A DNA stretch of 64,000 nt from JANSWY01 sp965243755. Lineage in GTDB: Bacteria > Bacteroidota > Bacteroidia > Cytophagales > Cyclobacteriaceae. A program made the position numbers and the translations under genes. Positions 15,740-26,000 of the stretch are shown in pieces. Location of the stretch: positions 186,001-250,000 of the forward strand of contig CBDEVW010000001.1 of assembly GCA_965243755.1 (NCBI GenBank), given 5' to 3'. Below the pieces are notes generated by a model, which saw only the letters and a program-made list of their open reading frames with translations, was not told the origin of the DNA and made no database searches. Within the stretch, counting starts at the first letter, position 1, and each line of letters opens with the position of its first letter.

Positions 15740-16567
15740 TCATGTCTTTTGATTCTCCTCACTTATTTTTCTCTGCAGACTGGATTTGATTTCATCTATG
15801 TATGAGGTTGGGTTCTTTTTGTATTTGATATCGGTATAGGTACGATAGAAGTTGCCCAGGTCAATATTGAATAGTTGCTCCATGGACGCAATTACATTTT
15901 TCAGTTCTCCCTTGATTGATCCGGAACTGTATAAGCCATAAATCAACTCAACTAAGTCGGTTTTAGATTTGAGCCATTCTAAATTCCCCTGGTATTCCAC
16001 TGGAGTATTGGCCTTGGAGTGCTCCAGGTTGTGAAGTTCATTTTTCAGGAATTGAATGAACCGGTCCTTGTACAGAAGTTTAGACACAGTGGTGTCTGCT
16101 GGTGATGAGAAGTTGGGGTCGGATGGTAGATCCAGTTTTCCGTGCGCCAATGGATCATACTCCTGACGCAGGAAATATATCTCATCTAGGTGTTGATATC
16201 CCAGAGTAATGTAACTGTGGAGGTCGCAATGTTTTGATAAATAGCGAGCAGTGCGGTCCATCAGCTCAATGATGTGCTGTTTTCTGCTTGATTCACTGCC
16301 TTTGGGAGCGGTCCGATAATATTCAAACGTCTCGATGTGAAATAGTAATTCCGATGCTACTTGCGGTTTAACTTTCTTGAAAAAATGGATTTCTTCTTGA
16401 TCGGATTGAAATGATGTTTCGTCATAGTATTTCCTCAATCGCCACATAAATCTCTGGCAAATTTGTATGCTATGCACACATCTATCAATTCTGGACTTTA
16501 TTGATTGGTTGATTTCATTGAGCTTCTCTTCCAGTCGCGCCAGAAGCTCTTCAAATGGTTGTTTCAA
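15740..16567 (-). CDS. rteC: RteC-family protein
   Basis: This 275-aa protein matches the RteC family, named for the Bacteroides conjugative-transposon excision regulator. It is largely helical and has no signal peptide. The N-terminal coiled region (MKQPFEELLARLEEKLNEIN) is followed by FHIETFEYYRTAPKG and YLSKHCDLHSYITLGYQHLDEIYFLR, and near the C-terminus by FNIDLGNFYRTYTDIKYKKNPTSYIDEI. It lies upstream of the excisionase-like operon on the same strand. The family is mobile-element-linked, so its presence supports an integrated element here. Integrase and transfer genes were not seen in this window. Confidence 0.75.
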   Translation of the reverse strand: MKQPFEELLARLEEKLNEINQSIKSRIDRCVHSIQICQRFMWRLRKYYDETSFQSDQEEIHFFKKVKPQVASELLFHIETFEYYRTAPKGSESSRKQHIIELMDRTARYLSKHCDLHSYITLGYQHLDEIYFLRQEYDPLAHGKLDLPSDPNFSSPADTTVSKLLYKDRFIQFLKNELHNLEHSKANTPVEYQGNLEWLKSKTDLVELIYGLYSSGSIKGELKNVIASMEQLFNIDLGNFYRTYTDIKYKKNPTSYIDEIKSSLQRKISEENQKT

Positions 16568-16891
16568 CAGTGAACAGTGATTAATGGTTACTCTATGTTT
16601 CCTGGTTTAACCTGTATTATTCATTAGTATCCTGCTGCAAGTTCAAATCACTTCAATCTCAAGCACTTAAAGACATTTTGGTACTCACCATAATTACAAC
16701 TATGCCTCCGTGCCAAAATAACTCTAAGCCCTCGATATTTTTGTGCTTTAAACTTTCGCCTAGAATCCTAATGCATAATCCAGGTTTAAAATTACATCAC
16801 AGATTGCAAGAATGAACGATAATCCAGAAATATTGGTATGAAAAAGTACTATAAATATCGATTTAGACTAAAACACCTAACTGCTATATAG

Positions 16892-16959
16892 AAAAAGCGA
16901 ACCAAAAGGTCCGCTTTTCTATTCATCAACCATCTGTCTTATTGTCACCGGGCGGTGAC
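16892..16959. repeat. Two-hairpin element, copy 1
   Basis: A hairpin AAAAGCGAACC/GGTCCGCTTTT (16892-16917) is followed by the linker CAACCATCTGTC and a second perfect hairpin GTCACC-GGGC-GGTGAC (16944-16959). The same arrangement occurs at 48803-48865, where the second hairpin is GTCGCC-GGGT-GGCGAC, so a paired A-T has become a paired G-C. Read on the minus strand the first hairpin ends in a T run, like a small RNA with a 3' terminator. The function is unknown. Confidence 0.55.
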
Positions 16960-17392
16960 AGGTATAAAGATAATGCCTTGGTGGTGTGTATTCAAAATAT
17001 TTGCTAACTGAATTAATCTTTTATCCGGTAAATTTCTTTTGGCAGCTTTTAAGAAAACAACCTCTGCGAAATTACAGAGGTTGATCTATGAAGATAAAAA
17101 CCTACTTTAGTTTATATGCAATTTAAAATTCCCAAAATAGCTCCCCACTAAAGGAGGAGCTTGTGCTAAAGGTTTTCTTTAGCAATCACCTAATCTAAAT
17201 GTTAACGTTAATCCCAACTTAAAATCAGGACTAAATGATCTCCTGGGACTTTACCAGTGATTAGAAATTTGAACTGCCCTGGAGATATTAGTATTACCCA
17301 ATACAAAGGAAACCATTCCCAGTAAGGGTTAGGGGGTAATATTCCGTCTAAGTAGGGATGTATTATTCGCATTTCATGCCTAAAATAAAAAT

Positions 17393-17426
17393 GCTCAGGC
17401 AGTCAACGGGATCTGACTACCTGAGC
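17393..17426 (-). terminator. Terminator of the beta-barrel gene
   Basis: GCTCAGG and AGTCA arms pair with TGACT and CCTGAGC over 17393-17426. On the minus strand the stem is followed by ATTTTTATTTTA. It lies about 110 bp after the stop of the gene at 17539-18264 and is a good rho-independent terminator for it. Confidence 0.7.
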
Positions 17427-17538
17427 AAAACGGGAACTAAAACTATATGCCGGCAATATAATACATGTGAAATTAGTGCTATTATCGGATGATAATAGTT
17501 GTAAAATGTTACGAGTAATTTAGCAATCAAAGGCTAAA

Positions 17539-18264
17539 TCATTCATGCTTGCCTTTTAACAAGCGGAAACCCAATGTAGTTGAAATCATATCAATTTTGA
17601 CTGGTGCGTCCTGAAAAGTTTCACTTCCGTACCGGTCCCGGGCTGTTCCACCAACCTTATGTGACCCCAGGCTGAAGTAATTAACATTAACTGAAAACCC
17701 CTTACCTAATAGCAGGCCAATACCTGTATTAAAACCAATACTTGAGGCCGCATCATGGCTCACAATTAACTTGTATCTGCCGCCTTCAAGAACATTGTCC
17801 GTAATTTTTAAAATATTGTACGTAACCCCAGCTCTGGCTTGTAAGACAATCTTGTTATTAACAGCAAATGCCTGTGAGACACCAATGGTGGTGGGAACAT
17901 TGATGTACTTATTGAAAGTAATGTCAAAGTCAGGTATGAGTCCATCTATGTCACTAAAAGACTCCTCAACCTCTTCTTTTAAATGCGTCTGAAGTCCATT
18001 CACTGAAAAAAAGGATTGTAAATAGATTCCCAGTCCAAAGTTGGAAACAGGTTTAGAATAGTTTAACCCGAAAACAAAACCTGTGGCTGCTCCCAGCGCT
18101 TCCTCTTCTTCAAAATAGTCTCGATCACCAAAATCTGAAACAGGTGAATTGACACCCATATGTACTGAAAAGCCGTTTTGGGATAACACTATGGTGTTGA
18201 TGAATGCTACGCCAATAAAAATAAGAATTAACTTATTTATTGTTCTGTGATGTAAAATTTTCAT
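17539..18264 (-). CDS. Outer-membrane beta-barrel protein
   Basis: This 241-aa protein has an N-terminal signal peptide (about residues 1-29, ending IVLSQNG) and alternating hydrophobic strands with repeated aromatic ends, such as GFVFGLNYSKPVSNFGLGIYL and FNTGIGLLLGKGFSVNVNYFSLGSHKVGG, and it ends STTLGFRLLKGKHE. This is the pattern of the small porin-like beta-barrel family common in Bacteroidota (outer membrane protein beta-barrel domain). The ligand is unknown. The gene stands alone with a strong terminator downstream. Confidence 0.75.
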   Translation of the reverse strand: MKILHHRTINKLILIFIGVAFINTIVLSQNGFSVHMGVNSPVSDFGDRDYFEEEEALGAATGFVFGLNYSKPVSNFGLGIYLQSFFSVNGLQTHLKEEVEESFSDIDGLIPDFDITFNKYINVPTTIGVSQAFAVNNKIVLQARAGVTYNILKITDNVLEGGRYKLIVSHDAASSIGFNTGIGLLLGKGFSVNVNYFSLGSHKVGGTARDRYGSETFQDAPVKIDMISTTLGFRLLKGKHE

Positions 18265-18359
18265 TTTTATACATTTTAATAAAACAGTCGGTGTTGATCA
18301 ATCAATTTTGGGTATTCTCAGGCAGGTTACAGGATTGCCATTACGATGGTTATGATTGG

Positions 18360-18625
18360 TTAATCGTTTAATCGGTTAAAAATTCCTTCTTCAAGAAATA
18401 TAGATATCCTTGAATCATCCTTTAGTTGCCCTTGATATATTATTTTCAAGTTGTACCAATAGATTAAAAACTCACCTATAAATGATTTTTCGTTTGGAAT
18501 CCAAATATTTCCTTTTTTAAGTGATAGCATATCTTTTCACCCAATTTCCTTGCTTATCATATTTATATTGAAAACCATACTTATTTGTCATTTTCTTATT
18601 CCAAGAGCGATATTTAATAACACCG
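18360..18625 (-). pseudogene. Frameshifted gene remnant with YD-like motif
   Basis: On the minus strand two frames join into one plausible C-terminus. The first reads SWNKKMTNKYGFQYKYDKQGN followed by WVKRYAIT and a stop. The next frame continues KKGNIWIPNEKSFIGEFLIY, then LKIIYQGQLKDDSRISIFLEEG and ends NRLND. The motif YDKQGNWVKR is typical of YD-rich secreted proteins. At least one frameshift and no intact start show it is decayed. It occupies much of the gap 18265-18807. Confidence 0.5.
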
Positions 18626-18807
18626 TGTTGTCATCATGTTTATTTCTTTTTTAATAGCTGTTTATTTTGGTGTTAATGATCACTATTCTGTCTCAGATCA
18701 CCTATAACATAGGGAGCTAGTATGTAACCCTTGTCAACAGGTTTTAAGGTAATTATTCTATGACAATCGATAGGTCTTATTGCATACTTTTCAGAGCTAT
18801 CTAAAAG

Positions 18808-19119
18808 TTATTGCATCAGTTTTAGCCACTTATTAAAGGCATCTGGAAGTCTTTCCACCATTAGATCCTGTGTGTATGCTGCATTCATCTCGTATTGTAT
18901 CTCTAACATAGTGGAGGTAATTGTAGAAAACCAAATCGACAGAACTCCGGTAGAATTTGGTATATCTAAACAAAGAGAGTCCATTTCCATCCGTGCCCGT
19001 CTTGCTGCATACTCTGCAATTAAAAAGTATATTTGATCTTGTTCAATTTCAATGGAATCATAGCTATCAGCGTAAGAGCAATATTTGCAGAAAACGGGAG
19101 CTATATAAACCTTTTCCAT
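18808..19119 (-). CDS. Hypothetical 103-aa protein
   Basis: This small protein has no signal peptide and no recognised motif. It begins MEKVYIAPVFCKYCSYADSY, with two cysteines three residues apart in CKYC, and continues as an amphipathic, acidic sequence (YFLIAEYAARRARMEMDSL). It lies between two decayed gene fragments (18360-18625 and 19225-19390). It could itself be a surviving immunity-type or cargo gene of the RHS locus. Confidence that it is a real gene is moderate: its length and clean reading frame favour it, but there is no family match. Confidence 0.5.
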   Translation of the reverse strand: MEKVYIAPVFCKYCSYADSYDSIEIEQDQIYFLIAEYAARRARMEMDSLCLDIPNSTGVLSIWFSTITSTMLEIQYEMNAAYTQDLMVERLPDAFNKWLKLMQ

Positions 19120-19224
19120 ATTTCTTTTAGGAACGTCTGGTACAGAATATATCTGAATATTTGAAATAGTTGAGGCTTATTCTTGGCCATCAATGAACTA
19201 AAGTTAGAATCCAAAGGAGCTTTT

Positions 19225-19390
19225 TAATCTGCGTACTCTAATCCTACACCTGGTTGCCAGCCAAGGAATCTCTGGTTTTTGTGATAAAACTACTGCCATC
19301 ATAACTTGAAGGCATATCGAGATTCTGACCGCTAATCTCATAGAGTGAATTAATTAAAATTAATGTGATAATAAATCCCTTATGCGTCAT
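19225..19390 (-). pseudogene. Remnant of a small secreted protein
   Basis: An ATG at 19390 starts MTHKGFIITLILINSLYEIS, then GQNLDMPSSYDGSSFI, a signal-peptide-like N-terminus. A frameshift after about 40 residues links it to KNQRFLGWQPGVGLEYAD and a stop at 19225. The mature parts look coding in both frames, so this is a shortened, broken gene rather than an intergenic accident. The rest of the gap 19120-19589 shows nothing else. Confidence 0.45.
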
Positions 19391-19589
19391 TTTTCCTACC
19401 TATATACATTGCAATTGTTGTATTCAGATGAGGACTTCTCAATTATATTCCCCAGTAATCCAGTAATCCAACAATTACAGATATCTTGAATCATCCTTGG
19501 CACTATTTGTTTTCTGGGGAGTACAACAACAATATTGATCATAATGCTATTTCCCCTGATTATAATCTAGGATCAAACCACCACTGAAT

Positions 19590-20042
19590 TCACAATGTCA
19601 TCTCAACAACCTCTTGAATCAGCTTGTCTCCATCAAACAAGGTACAGATAACTATCATATCATGGGGCTGCACGCAATGATATCCAAATTGCTCATTCGA
19701 AAACGTAATTTCAACATACGTTTTACTGTTTTCAGAATAATGCCTCGACCTTATCATTTTGGTACTATCGGTTGTCACAATAAAAGCCTCAATATTATCA
19801 AATCTTAAATTGGGTGATTGATGTTTCACTTTGATTTCTACTATAAATTCCTCTACCCTATCAACGTATTCACAACCATTAAACTCTTTTAAAAAAGCAC
19901 TTATTCTTCCAAGGGTATTATTACTATTTTCTTTTATCTGATACTTGGTCTTTTGGTATGTGCAATCTACAATTGGCAGATCGCAACAACCTGAAAAGAA
20001 ACAAAAAGTTAATAAAATGGCAAAAATCGTATTAGGTTTCAT
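19590..20042 (-). CDS. Small lipoprotein, possible immunity protein of RHS toxin
   Basis: This 150-aa protein has a lipoprotein signal peptide: MKPNTIFAILLTFCFFSG followed by CC, giving a lipobox with the acylated Cys near residue 19. The mature part is beta-rich (VEEFIVEIKVKHQSPNLRF, TYVEITFSNEQFGYHCV). It starts 15 bp after the stop of the 2965-aa RHS gene on the same strand. Immunity proteins usually follow the toxin gene directly, and a membrane-anchored periplasmic lipoprotein would suit a toxin acting in the periplasm. That role is inferred from gene order only. Confidence 0.7.
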   Translation of the reverse strand: MKPNTIFAILLTFCFFSGCCDLPIVDCTYQKTKYQIKENSNNTLGRISAFLKEFNGCEYVDRVEEFIVEIKVKHQSPNLRFDNIEAFIVTTDSTKMIRSRHYSENSKTYVEITFSNEQFGYHCVQPHDMIVICTLFDGDKLIQEVVEMTL

Positions 20043-20057
20043 TGTATTTAAATTTAA

Positions 20058-23000
20058 TTATTGACCAAACTGCCTCCCTAATCTCAATTGAAGTTTATAC
20101 GCAGGCTTTTCATAAAAACCATTAGTTCTATGTCCATTAAGGTAATCTATGAATTGCCTTCCATAAAATAAAGCAAACCCATCACCATACATCTGCTTAA
20201 CATGTAATACCTCATGTGCCAAACCTGCAATCCAATTTGCTCGATTAATTTCTTTCCAGTTGGCTCTCACATAATCAGTATTTTTAAAAACATTCCTATT
20301 TAAACTCTCACCAAAGGAAGAATTAGCTCCAATAGCAATTCCAGTTTCATGAAAATGGCCTTTTCTTAAAGTTGGCAATTTACTAATTCCTGTTTCTGAG
20401 AGTATCAGTTGTCGTTCTTCCTCAGTCAGCATTTTATTTACAACTGGCCCCAGTGTGGCTAATTTTAAACCTGAGATTGTAGCACCACCTACAAATCCAT
20501 TGAACGCTCCGGAAGTAATCCCTCTACCTACATGTTCGTTATCGACTAATGCTTTTACTCCACCGGTCACTCCTCCGGTGAGTCCTCCTTTCAATGCACC
20601 ATATCCAATTTCCGCAACACTATTAGCAAAAAATCCTCCTTTTACCCCACCAAATTTTGGTAAAGTTTGCCCGAATACCCCTCCTGCTACTGAACCTACA
20701 ACAGTCCCTAAAGAAACATCATTTCCTAAAATAGTGTTTCCTGCAATAGTGCTTGTTGTGTTGTTTAATATCTCAAATCCAATATTATTGGCTAACGCTC
20801 CACCGGCATGCCCAATTCCACCAGAGATTGCTCCAGTGATCGCACCAATAGCCGCAGCTTTACCAAATCCCTTCCAAAATCCACCACTACCTCCCTGTCC
20901 CGAAGCAAAGTAGGTAGTAGTGTAAACAGCTGATGACGCACCTGCACCTATAACAGCTCCCCAAAGCATAGCGTCAAGAAAGGCACCTAAGCCAGGAATA
21001 ATCAGGGAAAGTACAAACTCGCCATCTGGATCCACAAATATAAGAGGATTATTCCCCATTCCCATGTATGGATTGAGCCCTGGAAACTGCTCAGCAGGAT
21101 CTATGGCATAAAACTGCCCCAAATCCGGATCGTACATCCTGGAACCATAGTTGTAAATGCCCAGCTGCTTTTCATTCTCCTGACCAGTAAATTGATAGGC
21201 AATATTTTTCGATGCATCCGCAGAGATATATTTCTCATTGGTGTGCCCGTGAGGCCCGTAATACATGATCAGAACCGGCTCATTATATTGATCTACTATG
21301 GCTAATGGAGAACCCAGGTGATCACGCAACAAGAAGTAAGGCTGTCCATCTATCACTATGGCAATGATTCCATGTGGACCAGTCACTATATATCTGGTGT
21401 GGTTTGCAGACCAATCGCTATATTTCTCCATCAGGCTCTTGCCATTCAGATCATTGAGATAACTGGTTTTGGATTTATCATTTCCTTCTTTAAAAACTTT
21501 CGATTTGCCTGCGCCATACTGATAGTTTGCAAAGGCACTGTCTGAAGTAACTGCAGTAGTACGGTTTGTTGTTCGGTTGTAATCAATCGACAGGTTTTTA
21601 TTTGCATTGGACACAACGTTACCATTAGGATCATATTGATATTCCTGGCTGCTTGCATTCATGATACTCTTTACTCTATTGGTCCCGGGATAGTATGAGT
21701 AATTTTTGTTGACATCATTCGAGGTGCTATTGATAAAGTTGCCGTTGGCGTCATAGTCGGCTTGCATATTGTACTCAGAAGCCAGGTTTGAATTCACACC
21801 TAACAGTCTTCCTATTTCATCATACGAATAGTAGTGAGTAAAGGAGTTGTCATTTACATAGGGAGTCTTTGAAGACAAAATTTCCTCTATAGTATACGTC
21901 GCACTCGTGATCAGGCCTTTACGGTCGTAATCAATATCCTCGGTGAAGTAATTTTCATGAAATATCTGACTCAGTTGATCCTGATGATCGTAAATGTAGT
22001 GGCTGGAAATATTCCCCCCATTGATCTGCTCCAGGGAGATATTGCCTCGACTATCATATTGATATGATGCATAATAATTGGATAATGTATCATTGCCAAT
22101 TCCAACAAGCCTTCCCACATCATCGTAATGATAAGTTATATTTGGCAGGTGGTCTGGATTAACAGGATTTGATGGTCCTCCCGGAAATATCTCAACCGTA
22201 GAGCCCGCTACAATCTCAAATCCATCGGTGGCAGTGAGGGCTTTATCTGCACTGAAATTCTTTGTTGTAGCTACAAGAACGCTGCTGTCGCCATCCAGAT
22301 AACCAATTTCATTCCAAGCTGTCTGGTCGGTAACATATGTTCTTAAAAGACCCCCCGCTTTATCGTATTCATAATGAACAGTGGTGAAAGATGTCTGCTC
22401 ACTGCCAATTTTTTGACTTTTCGAGATTATCCTACCCTCTCTGTCGTACCTGAATTGTGTTGTAACTAATTCTTCTTCTTCACCCCAACCATTGTTTGTT
22501 ACAGTCTGTTTAAGCAAACCTCTTTCATAGAAGTTGCCTTCCAAACTAAAGTATTCGTTCTTTTGATACCAGGTTTCCACTTCATGCAATGAAGTATATA
22601 CTATTTTAAGGTTATCAAAGTACACATCGCTATTTGAGCTCTTGAGAACCAATTTGAGAACACCTTTATTTGACGCAATTAATGTACCCATTTCAATGTG
22701 CTGCCAACCCGCGTTCGGAATGACACCAGAAATCTGGTAATTTCTAATAAAAGAGGAATCTTGTGATAAATAGTATACCTCTATTTGTCCACTACCTACA
22801 GTATTTGACATTGCACTAATGTTAATGCTGGAAGGTATATTGATGGGTAGAAAAATCTCACTGGATTCATTGGATAGTTTGATACTACTGCTTCCCGAGT
22901 AACTTGTTTCATTTGAAACGGAGGAAGACAAGGCACTAAAGTTTACAGGATCGTCCCCGTCAAACCTGAGATCAATTGTTGCCTGGAGGTATTCTGCTTG

Positions 23001-26000
23001 AGGCCAATTGCCGTCATCTGCCTTATTCTCGAGTTCCTCTCTATCCCAGGTGTAATTGGAGTACCCAGTTTCAATTATATTTCCCAGATCATCATATTTC
23101 GTGTAGATGATATATTGCTGAGTAGATACACCAAGATCAAAAAAATCTATTCCTTTCATACCAGCACTATCCTGGACAAACCGAAGATTTCCCCTGGCAT
23201 CATATATACTGCGAAGCTTACCCATGTCAGAGGATTGCCTCTCAATAACTCTACCAAAATGGTCATACGAAGTAGTGCTTACAAATTGCTCCTTAACTGC
23301 ATCCTGATCGGTTGTTGGCAGGTAATAAGCTGGTGGGTAGAGGGATGTCAATTCCCCTCGGCTATTATAATCGTACGAACTGGTAATGTATTGTTGATCC
23401 GCTGCTGCTGATGAGAACAGCGAGCCTGTTTTTACTTTACCAATTTTACTAAACAATAAATTTCCACTTTGATCGACTACTTTAAAGAGAGACAAGGAAT
23501 CCTGTAAATATGTAGCTTGTACAAAATAATCGTCCGTTGGCAATTCTGAAATTTCATCAAATTGCGATGGAGTGCCTGTCAGGTACTTTGTAGCTAATGG
23601 CCCTCCTACCTTATTTATTGCTCCAAAGTTGACAGATTCTTCCAGCACTCTTCCAAGTGGAGAATTCTCAACTTTCTTTCTGGTAAATGCATATCCACTA
23701 TCCAGTGGATTGAGCGCAACCACTTCACCCGATAGGCTTTGGGTCTGCCAATCAAATGAGGCATAACCAGGTCGGTAACATAAATAACATGGATTAGTGG
23801 CATCATAAACTTCCGAAGGCCTTACTCCAATCAGGGGTCTACCCACTTCATCATAAATGGTCTGGCTTACCAAGACACGTCCCGATCCCGCTTCCATTTG
23901 GGACTGCCGTGTGCTTCCACCCGCATCATCATATGAGATGCTGGTAATAAAATCAGAATACACAAAGAAATTGTCCATTTCAAAATTGGCCGAATTACCA
24001 GAGGTCTGGTCAAATAGTGATAGCTGAATGAGCTCAGTTCCACTTTGGTTGAACGGTTGTCGATCCTGCTGGATTTTACCATTTTTAAATACCTGGTATG
24101 TTTGACTATTGTAATCCAATACAATAATGAAGTTGCTCCATACCGTATCCAGTATCACATTATACTTCACATGAAAACCAGCACTCAGGTTTTGACCATT
24201 CCATGATGAGTCACCAAATGCAATTGTCAGTTCGTTGGTCCATGTAGAATCACTTTCTTCCTCAAACTTAGATTGACTGGTGCTTGTCCATGTGGAATCA
24301 CCTTTTGCATCAAATCTAATAGCAACTCTATTTGAAATTGCTTCACTAACAGACATGTTTAATATCTCATTACCTGAGCAGTAGGATGGGTTTCTGGAAA
24401 ATTCCAATGTTCCTCCTCCGAATATCCAATTACCACAACCAGCATTGAGCACTTGCCACTGGGGCCGTCTATAAGAGAAATCATCGGCATAGCTGAATCC
24501 ACTCATTCTTGTTTTCAAAACAAGATCTGGATCCAAATTGCTAAAAGTTCCATTGTTGTGGTCCACAGAATACGCATATAAACCTGCTGAAACCGGTTCT
24601 CTAATGGAATTTAAAACACTAATTCCCTGCATCCTGTCATCATAAATGTAATGTTCTGAAGTACCCCTGGCAGATGTTCGTGATTTTGACATCCCAAATA
24701 CTGGATCATAACCTCCTGATTTCATCAAAGCAGAGGCGGGGTATGCTGCAATATTATCTACATCAACTCTCGCATTATCAGCTGCGAATCCCATTTTGGA
24801 TCCATGGATATTAGTAGTAGCATGTTCAAAAACCAGTACACCATCAACAAATACTTTTAGCTTTCCTGCTTCATGAGCCATGGTATAGTGATGCCAGTCT
24901 GCGACCTCAATAGCGTTGGTGCTGATAAGCAAGGTTCCTACACCCGATTCGTAAAGTTCCAGATATCCGGAAGGAAGAATTTTCAGCGTGAATCCACTGG
25001 TCTGGTAATCATCAGCTTCGTTTGATTTGAAGAACTGAAAACCCAGCCATGCAGAAGAAGGGGCATTGGCATCTAGTTTGCCATCAAACTCAACGATATA
25101 ACCGGTAGAGATCTGAAAAGGCGAAGTACAAAGACCGGGTGCTCCCTTATGACTTAGTACAATTGTACCCATGTCTGAAAGAGAAACTTCACCAGAAGTA
25201 TACCAATCGACATATTCCAAATGATCAAAGTTGTCAAAGTATACTTCTTGTCTTTTCGCATTGAGCACAGAGGCTATTTCTCTATTATTGACCAGTATAG
25301 ACGCAGTTGTAATGCCTGAAAAATCCGTTTGCTGAACAATGTTTCCACTTGCGTCAAGCGAATCTACCTTGGCTGTCAACACCCAATTATTGGAAGGTGT
25401 CTGTGATTCATCCCACGCATCAAATCCTATTGGTTGCCCATCATCATTCCACATCCATGATTCATATGGAGCCCAAAAGTCACCATACCAATTCTTCCAG
25501 GTAGTTGCTTCAATATCCAGGGTGGTTGTGTTGCCTGTAGACGGGTCATAAACTGAACTTATGGTTTGTACAGGTATACCACGCAGGTTTTCATTATACA
25601 TACCCGGGTAAAGCGAATCTGCATAAAAGTAGTTTGTGATATACTCCAGCTGGGTTCCTTGCTTGTTTACGTTAAAATTTCTGGTCTCAGATATTCTGGT
25701 ATCTTCATCATATGATGTGTAGGATTTCTGACTGAGACCGTTGGAATGACTTATCTCTGCAACCGGCTTTATAGCAAGCCCCTCACCAATTTTAAGCCCT
25801 CCATTGCAAAAGTATTCCTTAACAAAAATTTTGTAGGAGGTTTCAGACATTGCTACGGTATCCCCCATACTATTTCTTATAATTGTCCTTACAGGAAGCC
25901 CCTTAAACTTGGGGCTGTTTGACGCATTTCCCCCATTCAATTGTGTCACTTCAAAGGGAAACTGATCCAATTCAAAACCATTATAAAATTGATATTCTGT

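Larger units (their letters stand above)
16568..17538. other. Hairpin-rich non-coding gap
   Basis: About 970 bases hold no convincing gene. They contain an unusual set of inverted repeats: the two-hairpin element at 16892-16959; AACCTCTG/CAGAGGTT at 17059-17082; AGCTCC/GGAGCT near 17143-17163; GCTAAAG/CTTTAGC near 17165-17183; the terminator-like hairpin at 17393-17426; and a TATTATCGGATGATAATA hairpin near 17480-17500. The density of hairpins suggests small RNAs, nested terminators or a recombination region at the edge of the mobile element. Confidence 0.55.

Noticed and set aside
20455..20913. 152-aa Pro/Ala-rich frame opposite the RHS gene
   Set aside because: It is the antisense of the Gly-rich hydrophobic repeats near the RHS C-terminus; the RHS frame is continuous there and clearly coding.
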